34,964 nt of DNA, taken from the NCBI GenBank assembly GCA_964550655.1, contig CAZKAQ010000026.1:1-34964 (forward strand), given 5' to 3'. Positions 23,722 to 32,393 of the stretch are shown here, piece after piece (the first letter of the stretch is position 1; every line of letters starts with the position of its first letter). Source of the DNA: GCA-1730015 sp964550655. GTDB taxonomy: Bacteria; Pseudomonadota; Gammaproteobacteria; Granulosicoccales; Granulosicoccaceae. The translations under genes were made by a program, and so were the position numbers. The notes beneath the pieces were generated by a model, which did not search any database, had not been told where the DNA came from, and worked only from the letters and a program-made list of their open reading frames with translations.

Positions 23722-24747
23722 ATGCCTCGAGTTACTCACAGAATATCAGTCGCGACCGCATTGGCAGCCACATTGGCAGGACCACTCGTTTACGCACAAG
23801 GCGAGGTTAATCTGTATTCATCCCGCCACTATGACACTGATGAGCGACTCTACTCAGACTTCGTAAAACAAACCGGCATCAAGGTTAATCGTATTGAAGG
23901 TAAAGCAGACGAACTGATCACTCGTATGCAATCCGAGGGAAAAAACAGTCCGGCGGATATCCTGCTCACTGTCGATACATCGCGGTTAGAACGAGCCAAG
24001 GCTGCGGGTGTGCTGCAATCAATTGATTCGCCAGTGCTTGAACGGCGGGTTCCGGCTTATCTACAAGACGATGAGAACCAGTGGTATGGATTTTCGCAAC
24101 GTGCACGCATTTTGTTTTATGACAAAAACGATGTGCAGGATCCACCAATGACTTATCAGAGCCTCGCTGATCCAAAGTACAAAGGACAAATCTGTATCCG
24201 TTCCTCTTCAAACGTCTATACACAGACTATCACTGCTGCACTCATTGCTCATCTGGGTGTAGATGCTGCGGCAGACTGGGCCGAAGCGGTCGTTGCAAAC
24301 TTTGCACGTGATCCACAAGGTGGTGATACCGATCAGCTGCGCGGTATTGTATCCGGTGAGTGTGACATCGCTATGTCCAACACTTACTACTTTGGCCGCG
24401 CTGTTCGAAAGCCGGTCAAGGGCGTTTCAGACAGCATTGACATGATCGGCTGGGTTTTCCCGAATCAGGATTCAACAGGCGCTCACATGAATCTTTCCGG
24501 CGGCGGAGTGGCGAAACACGCACCAAATAAAGAAAACGCTGTCAGATTCCTCGAATACCTTGCTTCTGAATCTGCCCAGAAATACTTCTCTGCAGGCAAC
24601 GATGAATATCCATCGGTTCCCGGAATCGGCCTGAGTCCTTCTGTTGCTTCACTGGGCTTTTTTAAACCTGATGACCTTAACGCAGCAGCTATAGCTGACA
24701 ACGTCGCAGCAGCCCAGAAACTGCTGGACGCATCCGGGTGGAAGTAG
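23722..24747 (+). CDS. fbpA: Ferric-iron-binding periplasmic protein (FbpA-like)
   Basis: ABC-transporter substrate-binding protein of 341 residues, delivering Fe(III) to FbpB. A signal peptide is cut near LVYAQ (about residue 25). The mature start EVNLYSSRHYDTDERLY is typical of the FbpA/FutA group. The paired iron-binding tyrosines are in MSNTYYFGRAV. Other family segments are ADILLTVDTSRLERAK, GFSQRARILFYDK, GQICIRSSSNVYTQT and FLEYLASESAQKYFS. AGGA lies six bases ahead of the ATG. It is divergent from fbpC across the Fur-box region and converges on fbpB with three bases between the stop codons. Confidence 0.93.
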   Translation: MPRVTHRISVATALAATLAGPLVYAQGEVNLYSSRHYDTDERLYSDFVKQTGIKVNRIEGKADELITRMQSEGKNSPADILLTVDTSRLERAKAAGVLQSIDSPVLERRVPAYLQDDENQWYGFSQRARILFYDKNDVQDPPMTYQSLADPKYKGQICIRSSSNVYTQTITAALIAHLGVDAAADWAEAVVANFARDPQGGDTDQLRGIVSGECDIAMSNTYYFGRAVRKPVKGVSDSIDMIGWVFPNQDSTGAHMNLSGGGVAKHAPNKENAVRFLEYLASESAQKYFSAGNDEYPSVPGIGLSPSVASLGFFKPDDLNAAAIADNVAAAQKLLDASGWK

Positions 24748-24750
24748 CTT

Positions 24751-26454
24751 TTAGGCTGACTTCGAAAGCCTCCTGCAGAGCAGAATAACCGGCAACAGAC
24801 CGATCGATACAATAATCAGTGAAGGAACCGCCGCCCCTGCCAGCCTCTCATCTGATGCCAGCCTGTGTGCCTGCACGGCCAGAGTATCAAAATTAAAAGG
24901 TCGCATAATCAAAGTGGCTGGTAACTCTTTCATCACATCAACAAATACAATTAAAAATGCTGTGAATACACTGGTTTTCAACACTGGCAGATGAATTCTG
25001 AAAAGTATGCCGGTAGAGTTTGTACCCAGGCTGCGAGACACAGCTTCGAGTTTAGGGTTCATGGTGGCAAGACCGCCTTCGTAGGTATTAACGGCGGCTG
25101 CCATAAAGCGAACCATATACGCCATAACCAATACCGTGATAGTGCCTGTGAAAATCAGACCGGTTGAAACATTGAAATAGGTTTCAGCTATCGCGTCTAT
25201 TTGATTATCCAACGCTGCAAATGGAACAAGTAATCCGACGGCGATAACCCCGCCCGGAACCGCATAGCCGATACGTGCAATATTGACAGAAGTATGTGCC
25301 ATCCGACCAGGATGAAAGCGTTTGTAACTAGCCAGAATAACAGCCAGAAAAACGGTCGCGACTGCAGCGATAGAGGCAAGTAACACCGAATTCTTAATGA
25401 AGCCCAGGTAGCGCTCACTGAAGAGATTCTGTTCAGAGTCAAAACCCATAACCAGCAGCAGTATGATCGGCAAAACAAAACCAAAACATACGGGTATGGC
25501 GCAGAACAGTGATGCACAGACAGCACGCCAGCCGGTCAACTGCGTTTGTTGAGGACGCCTTTCACGTTGCCCGGCACCATGATTACGCGCAGCACCTCTT
25601 TGTATCTGCTCCAGCACTGCGAGGAATAGCGCAAATATCAACAGACAAAACGCAAGCTGTGCTGCACCTCCCCGGTCTGCGAGCGAGAACCAGCTGGTAT
25701 AGATGCCGGTTGCGAAAGTCTGTATACCGAAGTAACTAACGGTGCCGAAGTCGGCAATCGTCTCCATCACTACAAGCAACACACCACCTGCAATAGCCGG
25801 ACGTGCAATAGGCAGCGATACAAACCAGAACGCACCTGCGGCGCCGCGACCCAGACTACGGGCAGCCAGATTAGCAGTAGCGGATTCTCTTAAGAATGCG
25901 GATCGGGCAAGCAGGTAGACATAGGGATAGAGCACTAATATGAACATCAGGCTCGCGCCACCGATACTGCGTATTTCAGGAAACCAGTAGTCTTTGGGTC
26001 CCCAGCCGGTGATCGATCGTAACAAGGTTTGCACGGCCCCCGGGTGATCCAGAAAATCAGTGTAGGCATAACCCATGACATAAGCCGGAAAAGCAAACGG
26101 CAGAGCGAGCATTACCTCCAGCACAGAGCGCCCGGGAAAACGGGTCATGGTCACCAGCCAGGCTGCACCGGTACCAATAATGGTGGTGCCGATAACGACT
26201 ATGACAATCAGATAGAAGGTCGTAAGCGTATATCGCAGGAGTACTGTATCTGCGAGGTGGCGTAACGTATCGGTCGTACCCAAAGCAGCTGCGATTACCA
26301 CAGCAAGCATCGGTAGCAGACAAAGGGCGGCCGCAGCAATAGCCCCCCATTTCAACAACCGGTCTGTCCAGCTTGATTTCAATTGCGCAAATGCCGATAA
26401 ATGTAAACCCCGCCTATTATGCTCAAGCGATGATTCATAAGACAGTCTTATCAC
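24751..26454 (-). CDS. fbpB: Ferric-iron ABC transporter permease (FbpB-like)
   Basis: Fused two-domain permease of 567 residues with about 12 membrane segments, the normal size for FbpB. Two cytoplasmic EAA-type loops are visible: LAARSLGRGAAGAFWFVSLP in the first half and LEAVSRSLGTNSTGILFRIH in the second. Other family motifs are LPFAFPAYVMGYAYTDFL and ETIADFGTVSYFGI. It forms the channel with FbpC and receives iron from FbpA. The start is a GTG at 26454 with no strong ribosome site. A 15-bp dyad (ATAAGAC-A-GTCTTAT, 26437-26451) lies over codons 2-6. Its orientation, tail-to-tail with fbpA, is unusual because fbpABC are normally one operon. Confidence 0.9.
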   Translation of the reverse strand: MIRLSYESSLEHNRRGLHLSAFAQLKSSWTDRLLKWGAIAAAALCLLPMLAVVIAAALGTTDTLRHLADTVLLRYTLTTFYLIVIVVIGTTIIGTGAAWLVTMTRFPGRSVLEVMLALPFAFPAYVMGYAYTDFLDHPGAVQTLLRSITGWGPKDYWFPEIRSIGGASLMFILVLYPYVYLLARSAFLRESATANLAARSLGRGAAGAFWFVSLPIARPAIAGGVLLVVMETIADFGTVSYFGIQTFATGIYTSWFSLADRGGAAQLAFCLLIFALFLAVLEQIQRGAARNHGAGQRERRPQQTQLTGWRAVCASLFCAIPVCFGFVLPIILLLVMGFDSEQNLFSERYLGFIKNSVLLASIAAVATVFLAVILASYKRFHPGRMAHTSVNIARIGYAVPGGVIAVGLLVPFAALDNQIDAIAETYFNVSTGLIFTGTITVLVMAYMVRFMAAAVNTYEGGLATMNPKLEAVSRSLGTNSTGILFRIHLPVLKTSVFTAFLIVFVDVMKELPATLIMRPFNFDTLAVQAHRLASDERLAGAAVPSLIIVSIGLLPVILLCRRLSKSA

Positions 26455-26874
26455 TCAATTCTTCGCTACACCGTTAACGAGACAAGCTGATGGTTTTCCG
26501 GAACCTCAGGACCAGCCGCAAAGATAAACCAAATCCCCGAAACAGTCTCACAGCAGCACCACCAGCAGTGGAATTTACCCAAGGGCAAAGTGCCGGACCC
26601 GGTATCCCGAACCCGCCATCGGATTCATCAAACGGCAGCAGCAAAAAACACCACAATATAGTGATTCAATCGACAACCCTGAAATCTATTCCGTGTCTTT
26701 ATTGACGCCATAATTTTTGAGTGAAACCTTTTGTTTTCCTGCCTGTCGGGTGGAAACTTGCTAATCAGATCACATTGATTAACAAGCTTGTCAGTGAATT
26801 GTCACGAAATGTTGCCGATAGCCTTCAGAGGGCGTGGTTGTTAGTTACCACGCGGCATTTGCTTCGGGAAATCA
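26455..26874. other. Spacer between fbpB and the acidic protein gene
   Basis: The 420-bp region holds the fbpB promoter on the minus strand and that of the next gene on the plus strand. Short frames of about 60-79 codons exist on both strands, but they overlap one another, are low-complexity, and have no recognisable domain or ribosome site. I saw no second Fur-box match here. Confidence 0.5.
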
Positions 26875-27429
26875 ATGGCACATTCAGACAATCACCAGTC
26901 CAGTCACGATCAGGATTCATACAACAGGCAGAAGTCACTGGCTTTGTCTCGCGATATTGAAGATCTGAACACTGGCCTGCGCGTGGATTTTGATCAGAAG
27001 CTAGCTGAGCTGGCGGTCCTGCTGGCACGCTTCAAGGCACTGGTGGCAGCACCTTCAAAAGATACAGCTAATGATCACGACGGTCTCAATTCTCCGGTCT
27101 CATTTGTGCAGAGTTCAAAAGCCGTCGAACAGCACAGCAACACATCAGAGCAACCTGAAACCACTGGCACTGAAGCTGGATCAAATGACACTGATGACTT
27201 GCCTGCTACAACACCTGTAGCACCAGTCCTGAAAGCCTATGAACCGGCACGCTTTGAAACCGGCTTGCACAAACTCAACAGTCAGCTTTACCGTTTTCGA
27301 CTCGAGCTTGACCAGGAACTGGAGTTTCGTGAAGAACCACTGCATGTTCACTTCAATAAAGAATCAGATCTATCGCAGGTGCTACAACAACTGAATGATA
27401 AATCCAGTGAAATAAATCCTGATAAATAA
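26875..27429 (+). CDS. Acidic hypothetical protein with coiled-coil segments
   Basis: Not recognised. It has 184 residues, is hydrophilic, and has no signal peptide or membrane segment. Two helical segments (about 18-54, SRDIEDLNTGLRVDFDQKLA; and 126-157, FETGLHKLNSQLYRFRLELD) are joined by a low-complexity linker (about 58-115) rich in Ser, Thr, Asn, Asp, Glu and Pro, which is probably disordered. A GGGA precedes the ATG. Its stop lies three bases from the ubiB stop on the other strand. The two-helix layout suggests an adaptor or oligomeric protein, but no function can be assigned. Confidence 0.6.
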   Translation: MAHSDNHQSSHDQDSYNRQKSLALSRDIEDLNTGLRVDFDQKLAELAVLLARFKALVAAPSKDTANDHDGLNSPVSFVQSSKAVEQHSNTSEQPETTGTEAGSNDTDDLPATTPVAPVLKAYEPARFETGLHKLNSQLYRFRLELDQELEFREEPLHVHFNKESDLSQVLQQLNDKSSEINPDK

Positions 27430-27432
27430 GGA

Positions 27433-29121
27433 TTAACGTACTGATTTAAAAGCGCAGCGCAAACACCAGGCTGCTAACAGGAATATAAGCCAGGCCCACA
27501 ATGGTACGCTGAACAACCGGTAAAGCCCGGCGCTGCCAAGTAAAGTCACTAATGTTGCGCAAATAAAAAAACCTGCAGCTACGATGGCGTAGATCACGCC
27601 ATTAATCAAACTTTCAGAAGTACTGGATTGAGCAGGTTTGACCCCCGCCTTACTTAAGAACGCAGACTTCGAGGTATAAACGCTGTTGCCCGAAACGCCA
27701 CCAGCGGCAAGAAACTGATGCACCAGACCAGGCATCTCCGGCAATAGTCGCCCCCATTCCGGTGCATTGCGCTGAATCTCCCGCAAAACAGTTAACGGGC
27801 TGTTTTGTTCGATCATAAATCCCTTTAAAACGGGTCTTGCGGTTTTCCAGAGATCAAGCTGCGGATAGAGCTGCCGACCCAATCCTTCAATATTTAACAA
27901 TGTCTTTTGCAACAACACCAGTTGCGGTTGTACTTCCATTTGAAAACGTCGCGCGGTTTGAAATAAACGCAAGAGTACCTGTCCGAAAGAAATTTCCTCT
28001 AACGGTTTTTCAAAAATAGGTTCGCAAACAGTTCGAATTGAAGACTCGAATTCTTCTATACGGGTATCTGCTGGCACCCAGCCACTATCGACATGCAGGC
28101 GTGCGACTTTGTAGTAATCCTGCTCGAAGAAGGCCAGCAGGTTTTGCGACAGATAGTGCCTGTCTTCATCGGTTAAGCTGCCGACGATACCAAAATCAAC
28201 CGCTATATAGGACGGATCTGAAGGGTTCTTCTTACAGACAAATATATTGCCGGGGTGCATATCAGCGTGGAAGAAATTATCTCTGAATACCTGGGTAAAA
28301 AATATATTTACACCACGCTCAGCGAGTTTTTCAAGATTGACTCCTGCAGCTTTTAGTTCATCAATGTGGGAAATCGGAATACCCTCGATACGCTCCATAA
28401 CAATGACGTTGTCACGCGTGTAATCCCAGTAGACTTCCGGAATATAAAGTTCTTTTGAATCGGTAAAATTTCTTTTAAGTTGTGCCGCGTTTGCCGCCTC
28501 GCGCTGCATATCGAGTTCATCGTAAATAGTTTTTTCATATTCACTAACGACTTCCCGTGGCTTTAAGCGCTTACTCTCCGACCAGAATGAAGCGGCAAGG
28601 CCCGCGAGCGTATACATCAACGACAGATCCCGATGAATGGTATCTCTTATACCCGGGCGCAGCACTTTAACCACCACCTCGTCGCCATTGTGCATTACTG
28701 CAGCATGTACCTGTGCAATGGACGCAGACGCCAGCGGTTGAGAATCAAAGCTCGTGAATATTTCATCTACTGAACCTTGCAGAGACTCTTCAATGCTCCT
28801 GATCGCAAGGTCGGATGGAAACGGCGGTACCTGATCCTGCAGTAACGCCAGTTCAGCAGCGATATCGTCAGTAAGTAAATCACGTCTGGTAGAGAGCATC
28901 TGTCCGAACTTGACGAATACCGGCCCCAGCTCCTCCAGTGAACGCCGCAGTCTTACAGCGCGCGGCAGTTTGCGGGTCTGCTGGTGACGCCAGCGATCAG
29001 GGGACAATGAAGTAACTACTTTTAATGCCATGGATGGCTTTACTTCAAGTAGTAACTGATCAATACCGTAGGTCAGCAATACCTTTTGTATGGTGTAGAG
29101 CCTTGATAATCTGGCAAACAC
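27433..29121 (-). CDS. ubiB: UbiB, ABC1/ADCK-type ATPase of ubiquinone biosynthesis
   Basis: Membrane-bound atypical kinase/ATPase of 562 residues needed for ubiquinone biosynthesis, thought to help extract or present the lipid intermediates. The family-defining KxGQ motif reads VKFGQMLSTRRDLLTDD; SQPLASASIAQVHAA is the A-rich loop, VVVKVLRPG holds the nucleotide Lys, FHADMHPGNIFV is the catalytic loop and IAVDFGIVG the metal motif. Two C-terminal membrane segments (about 512-535 and 539-556) match the family. The start GTG overlaps the ubiJ stop codon (TAGTG), which indicates translational coupling. Confidence 0.94.
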   Translation of the reverse strand: MFARLSRLYTIQKVLLTYGIDQLLLEVKPSMALKVVTSLSPDRWRHQQTRKLPRAVRLRRSLEELGPVFVKFGQMLSTRRDLLTDDIAAELALLQDQVPPFPSDLAIRSIEESLQGSVDEIFTSFDSQPLASASIAQVHAAVMHNGDEVVVKVLRPGIRDTIHRDLSLMYTLAGLAASFWSESKRLKPREVVSEYEKTIYDELDMQREAANAAQLKRNFTDSKELYIPEVYWDYTRDNVIVMERIEGIPISHIDELKAAGVNLEKLAERGVNIFFTQVFRDNFFHADMHPGNIFVCKKNPSDPSYIAVDFGIVGSLTDEDRHYLSQNLLAFFEQDYYKVARLHVDSGWVPADTRIEEFESSIRTVCEPIFEKPLEEISFGQVLLRLFQTARRFQMEVQPQLVLLQKTLLNIEGLGRQLYPQLDLWKTARPVLKGFMIEQNSPLTVLREIQRNAPEWGRLLPEMPGLVHQFLAAGGVSGNSVYTSKSAFLSKAGVKPAQSSTSESLINGVIYAIVAAGFFICATLVTLLGSAGLYRLFSVPLWAWLIFLLAAWCLRCAFKSVR

Positions 29122-29729
29122 TATTCTGTATTTCCGTTACTTGCACGATTTGCCAGTCGGGACTCAAGCAGATCTACCCGGTCACGCAACTCATCAACTT
29201 GTTCGACAAACTCTTCAAGCTCCCAGCTGTGAGGCACATGGTAACTTTCATCACGCAGGTAATCTGCTGTGTTGGTTTGCAACGCGTCTGTACGTTCAGC
29301 AAACCACTGTGTAAAACCCCGCGACAGTCGACCAAGCTGATGAGCAGCCGCATCACCGGTTACTCGCGACAGATGTTCTTCCCAGTCGATATCAATTTCA
29401 TTCAGACATCGGGAAAATTTCTGTGCCGTTTCAGTATCACCGGTGATAGTCACGCCACCATCAAAAATCGAACGTTTACCACTTGCCAGCGCCAAAAGAG
29501 AAAACGGGCCACCGGCGATGACGGCATCTGCGGTGTCACCAAAATCTTCGACAACCTCAACACTCTGTTCATTGAAGATAAACCAGACAGGTATTTCCAA
29601 ACCTTCTATCTGAAAACAAACCACCTTACCCTGCAACTTTTGCAGCCTGTGTTTTGAATCAGGATCAAGCTCTGCATAACGATTAAATGCGGTTTGTAGT
29701 GCTATAGCCAGTGGCGCAGGTAGTTTCAC
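29121..29729 (-). CDS. ubiJ: UbiJ, SCP2-domain accessory factor of ubiquinone biosynthesis
   Basis: Soluble SCP2-domain protein that binds lipid intermediates of the aerobic Ubi complex together with UbiK. From the GTG at 29729 it is 202 residues, close to the known 201, with the same 30-odd residues before the conserved LQGKVV. SCP2 features: VVCFQIEGLEIPVWFIF, ADAVIAGGPFSLLALASG, and GGVTITGDTETAQKF. The tail is a coiled coil (LEEFVEQVDELRDRVDLLESRLANR). An earlier GTG at 29777 would overlap ubiE by 38 bases and add 16 unconserved residues. It is situated between ubiE and ubiB, as is usual. Confidence 0.9.
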   Translation of the reverse strand: MKLPAPLAIALQTAFNRYAELDPDSKHRLQKLQGKVVCFQIEGLEIPVWFIFNEQSVEVVEDFGDTADAVIAGGPFSLLALASGKRSIFDGGVTITGDTETAQKFSRCLNEIDIDWEEHLSRVTGDAAAHQLGRLSRGFTQWFAERTDALQTNTADYLRDESYHVPHSWELEEFVEQVDELRDRVDLLESRLANRASNGNTE

Positions 29730-29739
29730 TTGAATAGGC

Positions 29740-30483
29740 CTACAGCTTGAAACCTTTATGCAAAGCGACGACGCCACCTGTCAGATTGTGATATTCACAT
29801 CGCTCAAAGCCTGCTTGTTGCATCATACCAAGCAGCGTTTCCTGATCCGGATGTTTGCGTATCGACTCGGCAAGATAACGATAACTATCTGCATCATTGG
29901 CCACCAGTTTTCCCATGGCCGGCAATGCAGTAAATGAATACGCGTCATAGGCTTTACTTAGTAACGGCAATACCGGTTTGGAAAACTCCAGCACTAACAT
30001 TCTGCCACCTGGCTTTAAGGTTGAGAACACGGACTCGAGTGCGCGCTGCTTGTTGGTTACATTTCTCAACCCGAAAGCCATGGTAACGCAATGAAATGAA
30101 CCCGGTGCAAAAGGCAGTTGTTCAGCATCAGCCAGGGCATACTGCATATTGCCGACAATACCCTGATTGATCATACGATCACGACCGACACCAAGCATCG
30201 ACTGATTGATATCAGACAAAACAACCGTGCCCGAAGATCCCACTCTTTGATAAAGCTTCGCTGCGAGGTCACCTGTGCCTCCGGCTAAATCAAGCACTGA
30301 CTGCCCTGCTCTAACACCGGTCTGGTTGATGGTAAATCGCTTCCAGAGTCTGTGTATCCCGAACGACATCAGATCGTTCATAACATCATAGCGATCAGCT
30401 ACCGAGTCAAATACCTCACCAACCAGTTCTTTCTTTTTACCAGTTTCAACAGTCTGGTATCCAAAATGGGTTTTGTCTTCCAC
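29740..30483 (-). CDS. ubiE: UbiE, C-methyltransferase of ubiquinone/menaquinone biosynthesis
   Basis: SAM-dependent methyltransferase of 247 residues that methylates the demethoxy-benzoquinol (and demethylmenaquinol) ring carbon. Motif I is VLDLAGGTGDLAAKLY, followed by TVVLSDINQSML, the motif II-type VTMAFGLRNVTNK, and LKPGGRMLVLEFSKP. YDVMNDLMSFGIHRLWKR near residue 35 is the family signature 1 region. The start is a GTG at 30483. It is the first of the ubiE-ubiJ-ubiB operon and lies 122 bp downstream of the DUF971 gene. Confidence 0.96.
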   Translation of the reverse strand: MEDKTHFGYQTVETGKKKELVGEVFDSVADRYDVMNDLMSFGIHRLWKRFTINQTGVRAGQSVLDLAGGTGDLAAKLYQRVGSSGTVVLSDINQSMLGVGRDRMINQGIVGNMQYALADAEQLPFAPGSFHCVTMAFGLRNVTNKQRALESVFSTLKPGGRMLVLEFSKPVLPLLSKAYDAYSFTALPAMGKLVANDADSYRYLAESIRKHPDQETLLGMMQQAGFERCEYHNLTGGVVALHKGFKL

Positions 30484-30605
30484 GGTGTTAGCTCAGTGAC
30501 TTAACGGGATATTTACGGTGGCAACAACTTAAACACACAGCAGGCTATGCCAGATAATTAAAAGAATGCGATAACAACTGCCCAAAATACAGCCCAAAAT
30601 ACAGC

Positions 30606-30992
30606 TTAGTCACGTGGTTTTTTGATCTTTCTTTCGTGTCCGGCAGCGGCCAGTCGATTCAGATAATCCTGCCACCATGCCTCATAGTTTACACCCAATT
30701 CATGTAGATAAACCCAGGTATAAATCCCGGAATCGTGACCATCATCAAAAGCTATTTTAACTGCATAGTTACCGGACGGTGTCAGCTGATCAATGCCGAC
30801 ATCTTCCTTGCCAGTCTGCAGAACTTCCTGACCCGGGCCATGGCCACGAACCTCTGCGGAAGGTGAAAAAACCCTCAGGTATTCACAGGTCAGATTGCAT
30901 TCAAAGCCATCGTCGAAGTGCAGTTCCAGTACACGACTGCGCTGATGCAGCTTGATTTCAGTGGGTCTGGGTGTCGCAGTTTGTTTGCTCAT
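30606..30992 (-). CDS. DUF971 protein (gamma-butyrobetaine hydroxylase N-terminal-like)
   Basis: Small protein of 128 residues with the DUF971 fold, the same domain found at the N-terminus of gamma-butyrobetaine hydroxylase. Conserved stretches are LELHFDDGFECNLTCEYLRVFSPSAEV and the C-terminal YAVKIAFDDGHDSGIYTWVYLHEL. Free-standing copies occur next to hslU in many gammaproteobacteria, as here (11 bp from the hslU stop), but their function is not established. It probably shares the hslVU transcript. Confidence 0.88.
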   Translation of the reverse strand: MSKQTATPRPTEIKLHQRSRVLELHFDDGFECNLTCEYLRVFSPSAEVRGHGPGQEVLQTGKEDVGIDQLTPSGNYAVKIAFDDGHDSGIYTWVYLHELGVNYEAWWQDYLNRLAAAGHERKIKKPRD

Positions 30993-31003
30993 ATCAGCAG
31001 AGA

Positions 31004-32329
31004 CTACAGGATGTAGCGACTCAGGTCTTCATCCTGAGCCAGCTCGCCGAGATATCTGTCAACATAGCTTGTGTCGACTACCACCTCGGTACCGCCTTTA
31101 TCAGATGCATCAAAGGAGGCTTCATCAAGTAATCGCTCAAGCACGGTGTGTAGCCGTCGAGCACCGATATTTTCGGTAGTCTCATTAACGCGCCAGGCGA
31201 CCTCGGCAATCCGTTTGATGCCGTCATCGGTAAAAGTCAGCCTGACCTTTTCGGTGTTCAGCAGTGCTTTGTACTGCTGTGCCAGTGAAGCATTGGGTTC
31301 AGTCAGAATGCGTTCGAAGTCTTCGACAGTCAGAGCACTCAATTCCACTCGAATAGGAAGCCGACCCTGCAACTCCGGTATCAGATCGGAAGGCTTGGTC
31401 AGATGAAACGCTCCGGATGCGATAAACAATATGTGATCGGTCTTTACCATGCCGTACTTGGTGCTGACGGTGCAACCTTCAATCAAAGGTAAAAGGTCAC
31501 GCTGCACTCCTTCGCGAGATACATCACCACCACTGCTGCCGGCATCCGAACGTCTGGAGACTTTGTCTATCTCGTCCAGAAATACAATACCGTTTTGCTC
31601 GACATTTTCTACCGCCAGTTGCTTGAGCTCGTCTTCGTTGACAAGATTGGCCGCCTCCTCATCAACGAGGAGTAGCATGGCTTCGGAAATCCTGAGTTTT
31701 CTGGTTTGCTTTTTGTCGCGTCCAAGGTTTTCAAACATCCCCTGAAGTTGTTGCGTCATGTCTTCCATACCCGGTGGGGTCATGATTTCCACACCAACAC
31801 CCGGTGCATTCAGTTCAATTTCTATCTCGGTATCGTTGAGGTCACCTTCGCGCAGTTTTTTACGAAATTTCTGGCGTGTGTCAGACTCTTTGCCGGCGTC
31901 GCCGTCACCGCGTGCCGGTGGGAGCAAAATATCCAAAATCTTTTCTTCCGCTGCATCTTCGGCACGATGAAGAACTTTCTCTTTCTCATGCTCACGAGTT
32001 TGTTTTATCGCAGCGTCAACCAGATCGCGAACAATAGATTCAACATCGCGCCCGACATAGCCGACTTCAGTAAATTTGGTCGCTTCAACCTTGATAAAAG
32101 GTGCGTTGGCGAGCTTTGCAAGACGCCGCGAGATTTCAGTTTTACCCACCCCGGTCGGGCCGATCATTAATATGTTCTTCGGGGTAATTTCGTTACGTAA
32201 TTCTTCATCAACCTGCTGACGGCGCCAGCGGTTACGAAGTGCTATAGCAACGGCGCGCTTGGCATCGCTCTGCCCGACAATGTGTTTATCGAGTTCCTGA
32301 ACAATCTCACGCGGGGTCATGGTTGACAT
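31004..32329 (-). CDS. hslU: HslU, ATPase subunit of the HslVU protease
   Basis: AAA+ unfoldase of 441 residues that feeds proteins to the HslV peptidase. The N-terminus MTPREIVQELDKHIVGQSDAK, Walker A GPTGVGKTEI, Walker B GIVFLDEIDKV, sensor I FIASGAFH and the sensor II-type motif GARRLHTVLERLL are all intact, as is the I domain (about 110-240). The length matches the usual 443. The C-terminal tail (EDLSRYIL) is the segment that docks into HslV. The spacer to hslV is 64 bp. Confidence 0.97.
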   Translation of the reverse strand: MSTMTPREIVQELDKHIVGQSDAKRAVAIALRNRWRRQQVDEELRNEITPKNILMIGPTGVGKTEISRRLAKLANAPFIKVEATKFTEVGYVGRDVESIVRDLVDAAIKQTREHEKEKVLHRAEDAAEEKILDILLPPARGDGDAGKESDTRQKFRKKLREGDLNDTEIEIELNAPGVGVEIMTPPGMEDMTQQLQGMFENLGRDKKQTRKLRISEAMLLLVDEEAANLVNEDELKQLAVENVEQNGIVFLDEIDKVSRRSDAGSSGGDVSREGVQRDLLPLIEGCTVSTKYGMVKTDHILFIASGAFHLTKPSDLIPELQGRLPIRVELSALTVEDFERILTEPNASLAQQYKALLNTEKVRLTFTDDGIKRIAEVAWRVNETTENIGARRLHTVLERLLDEASFDASDKGGTEVVVDTSYVDRYLGELAQDEDLSRYIL

Positions 32330-32393
32330 GATTAGGGGCCTGGTCGGTGATTGACGGAGGCGAGCTTATGGGTGGAAGCTGACCTTGTTAACA

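Noticed and set aside
26474..26705. Short overlapping frames on both strands between fbpB and the acidic protein gene
   Set aside because: Low-complexity translations, no ribosome sites, no homology that I recognise.
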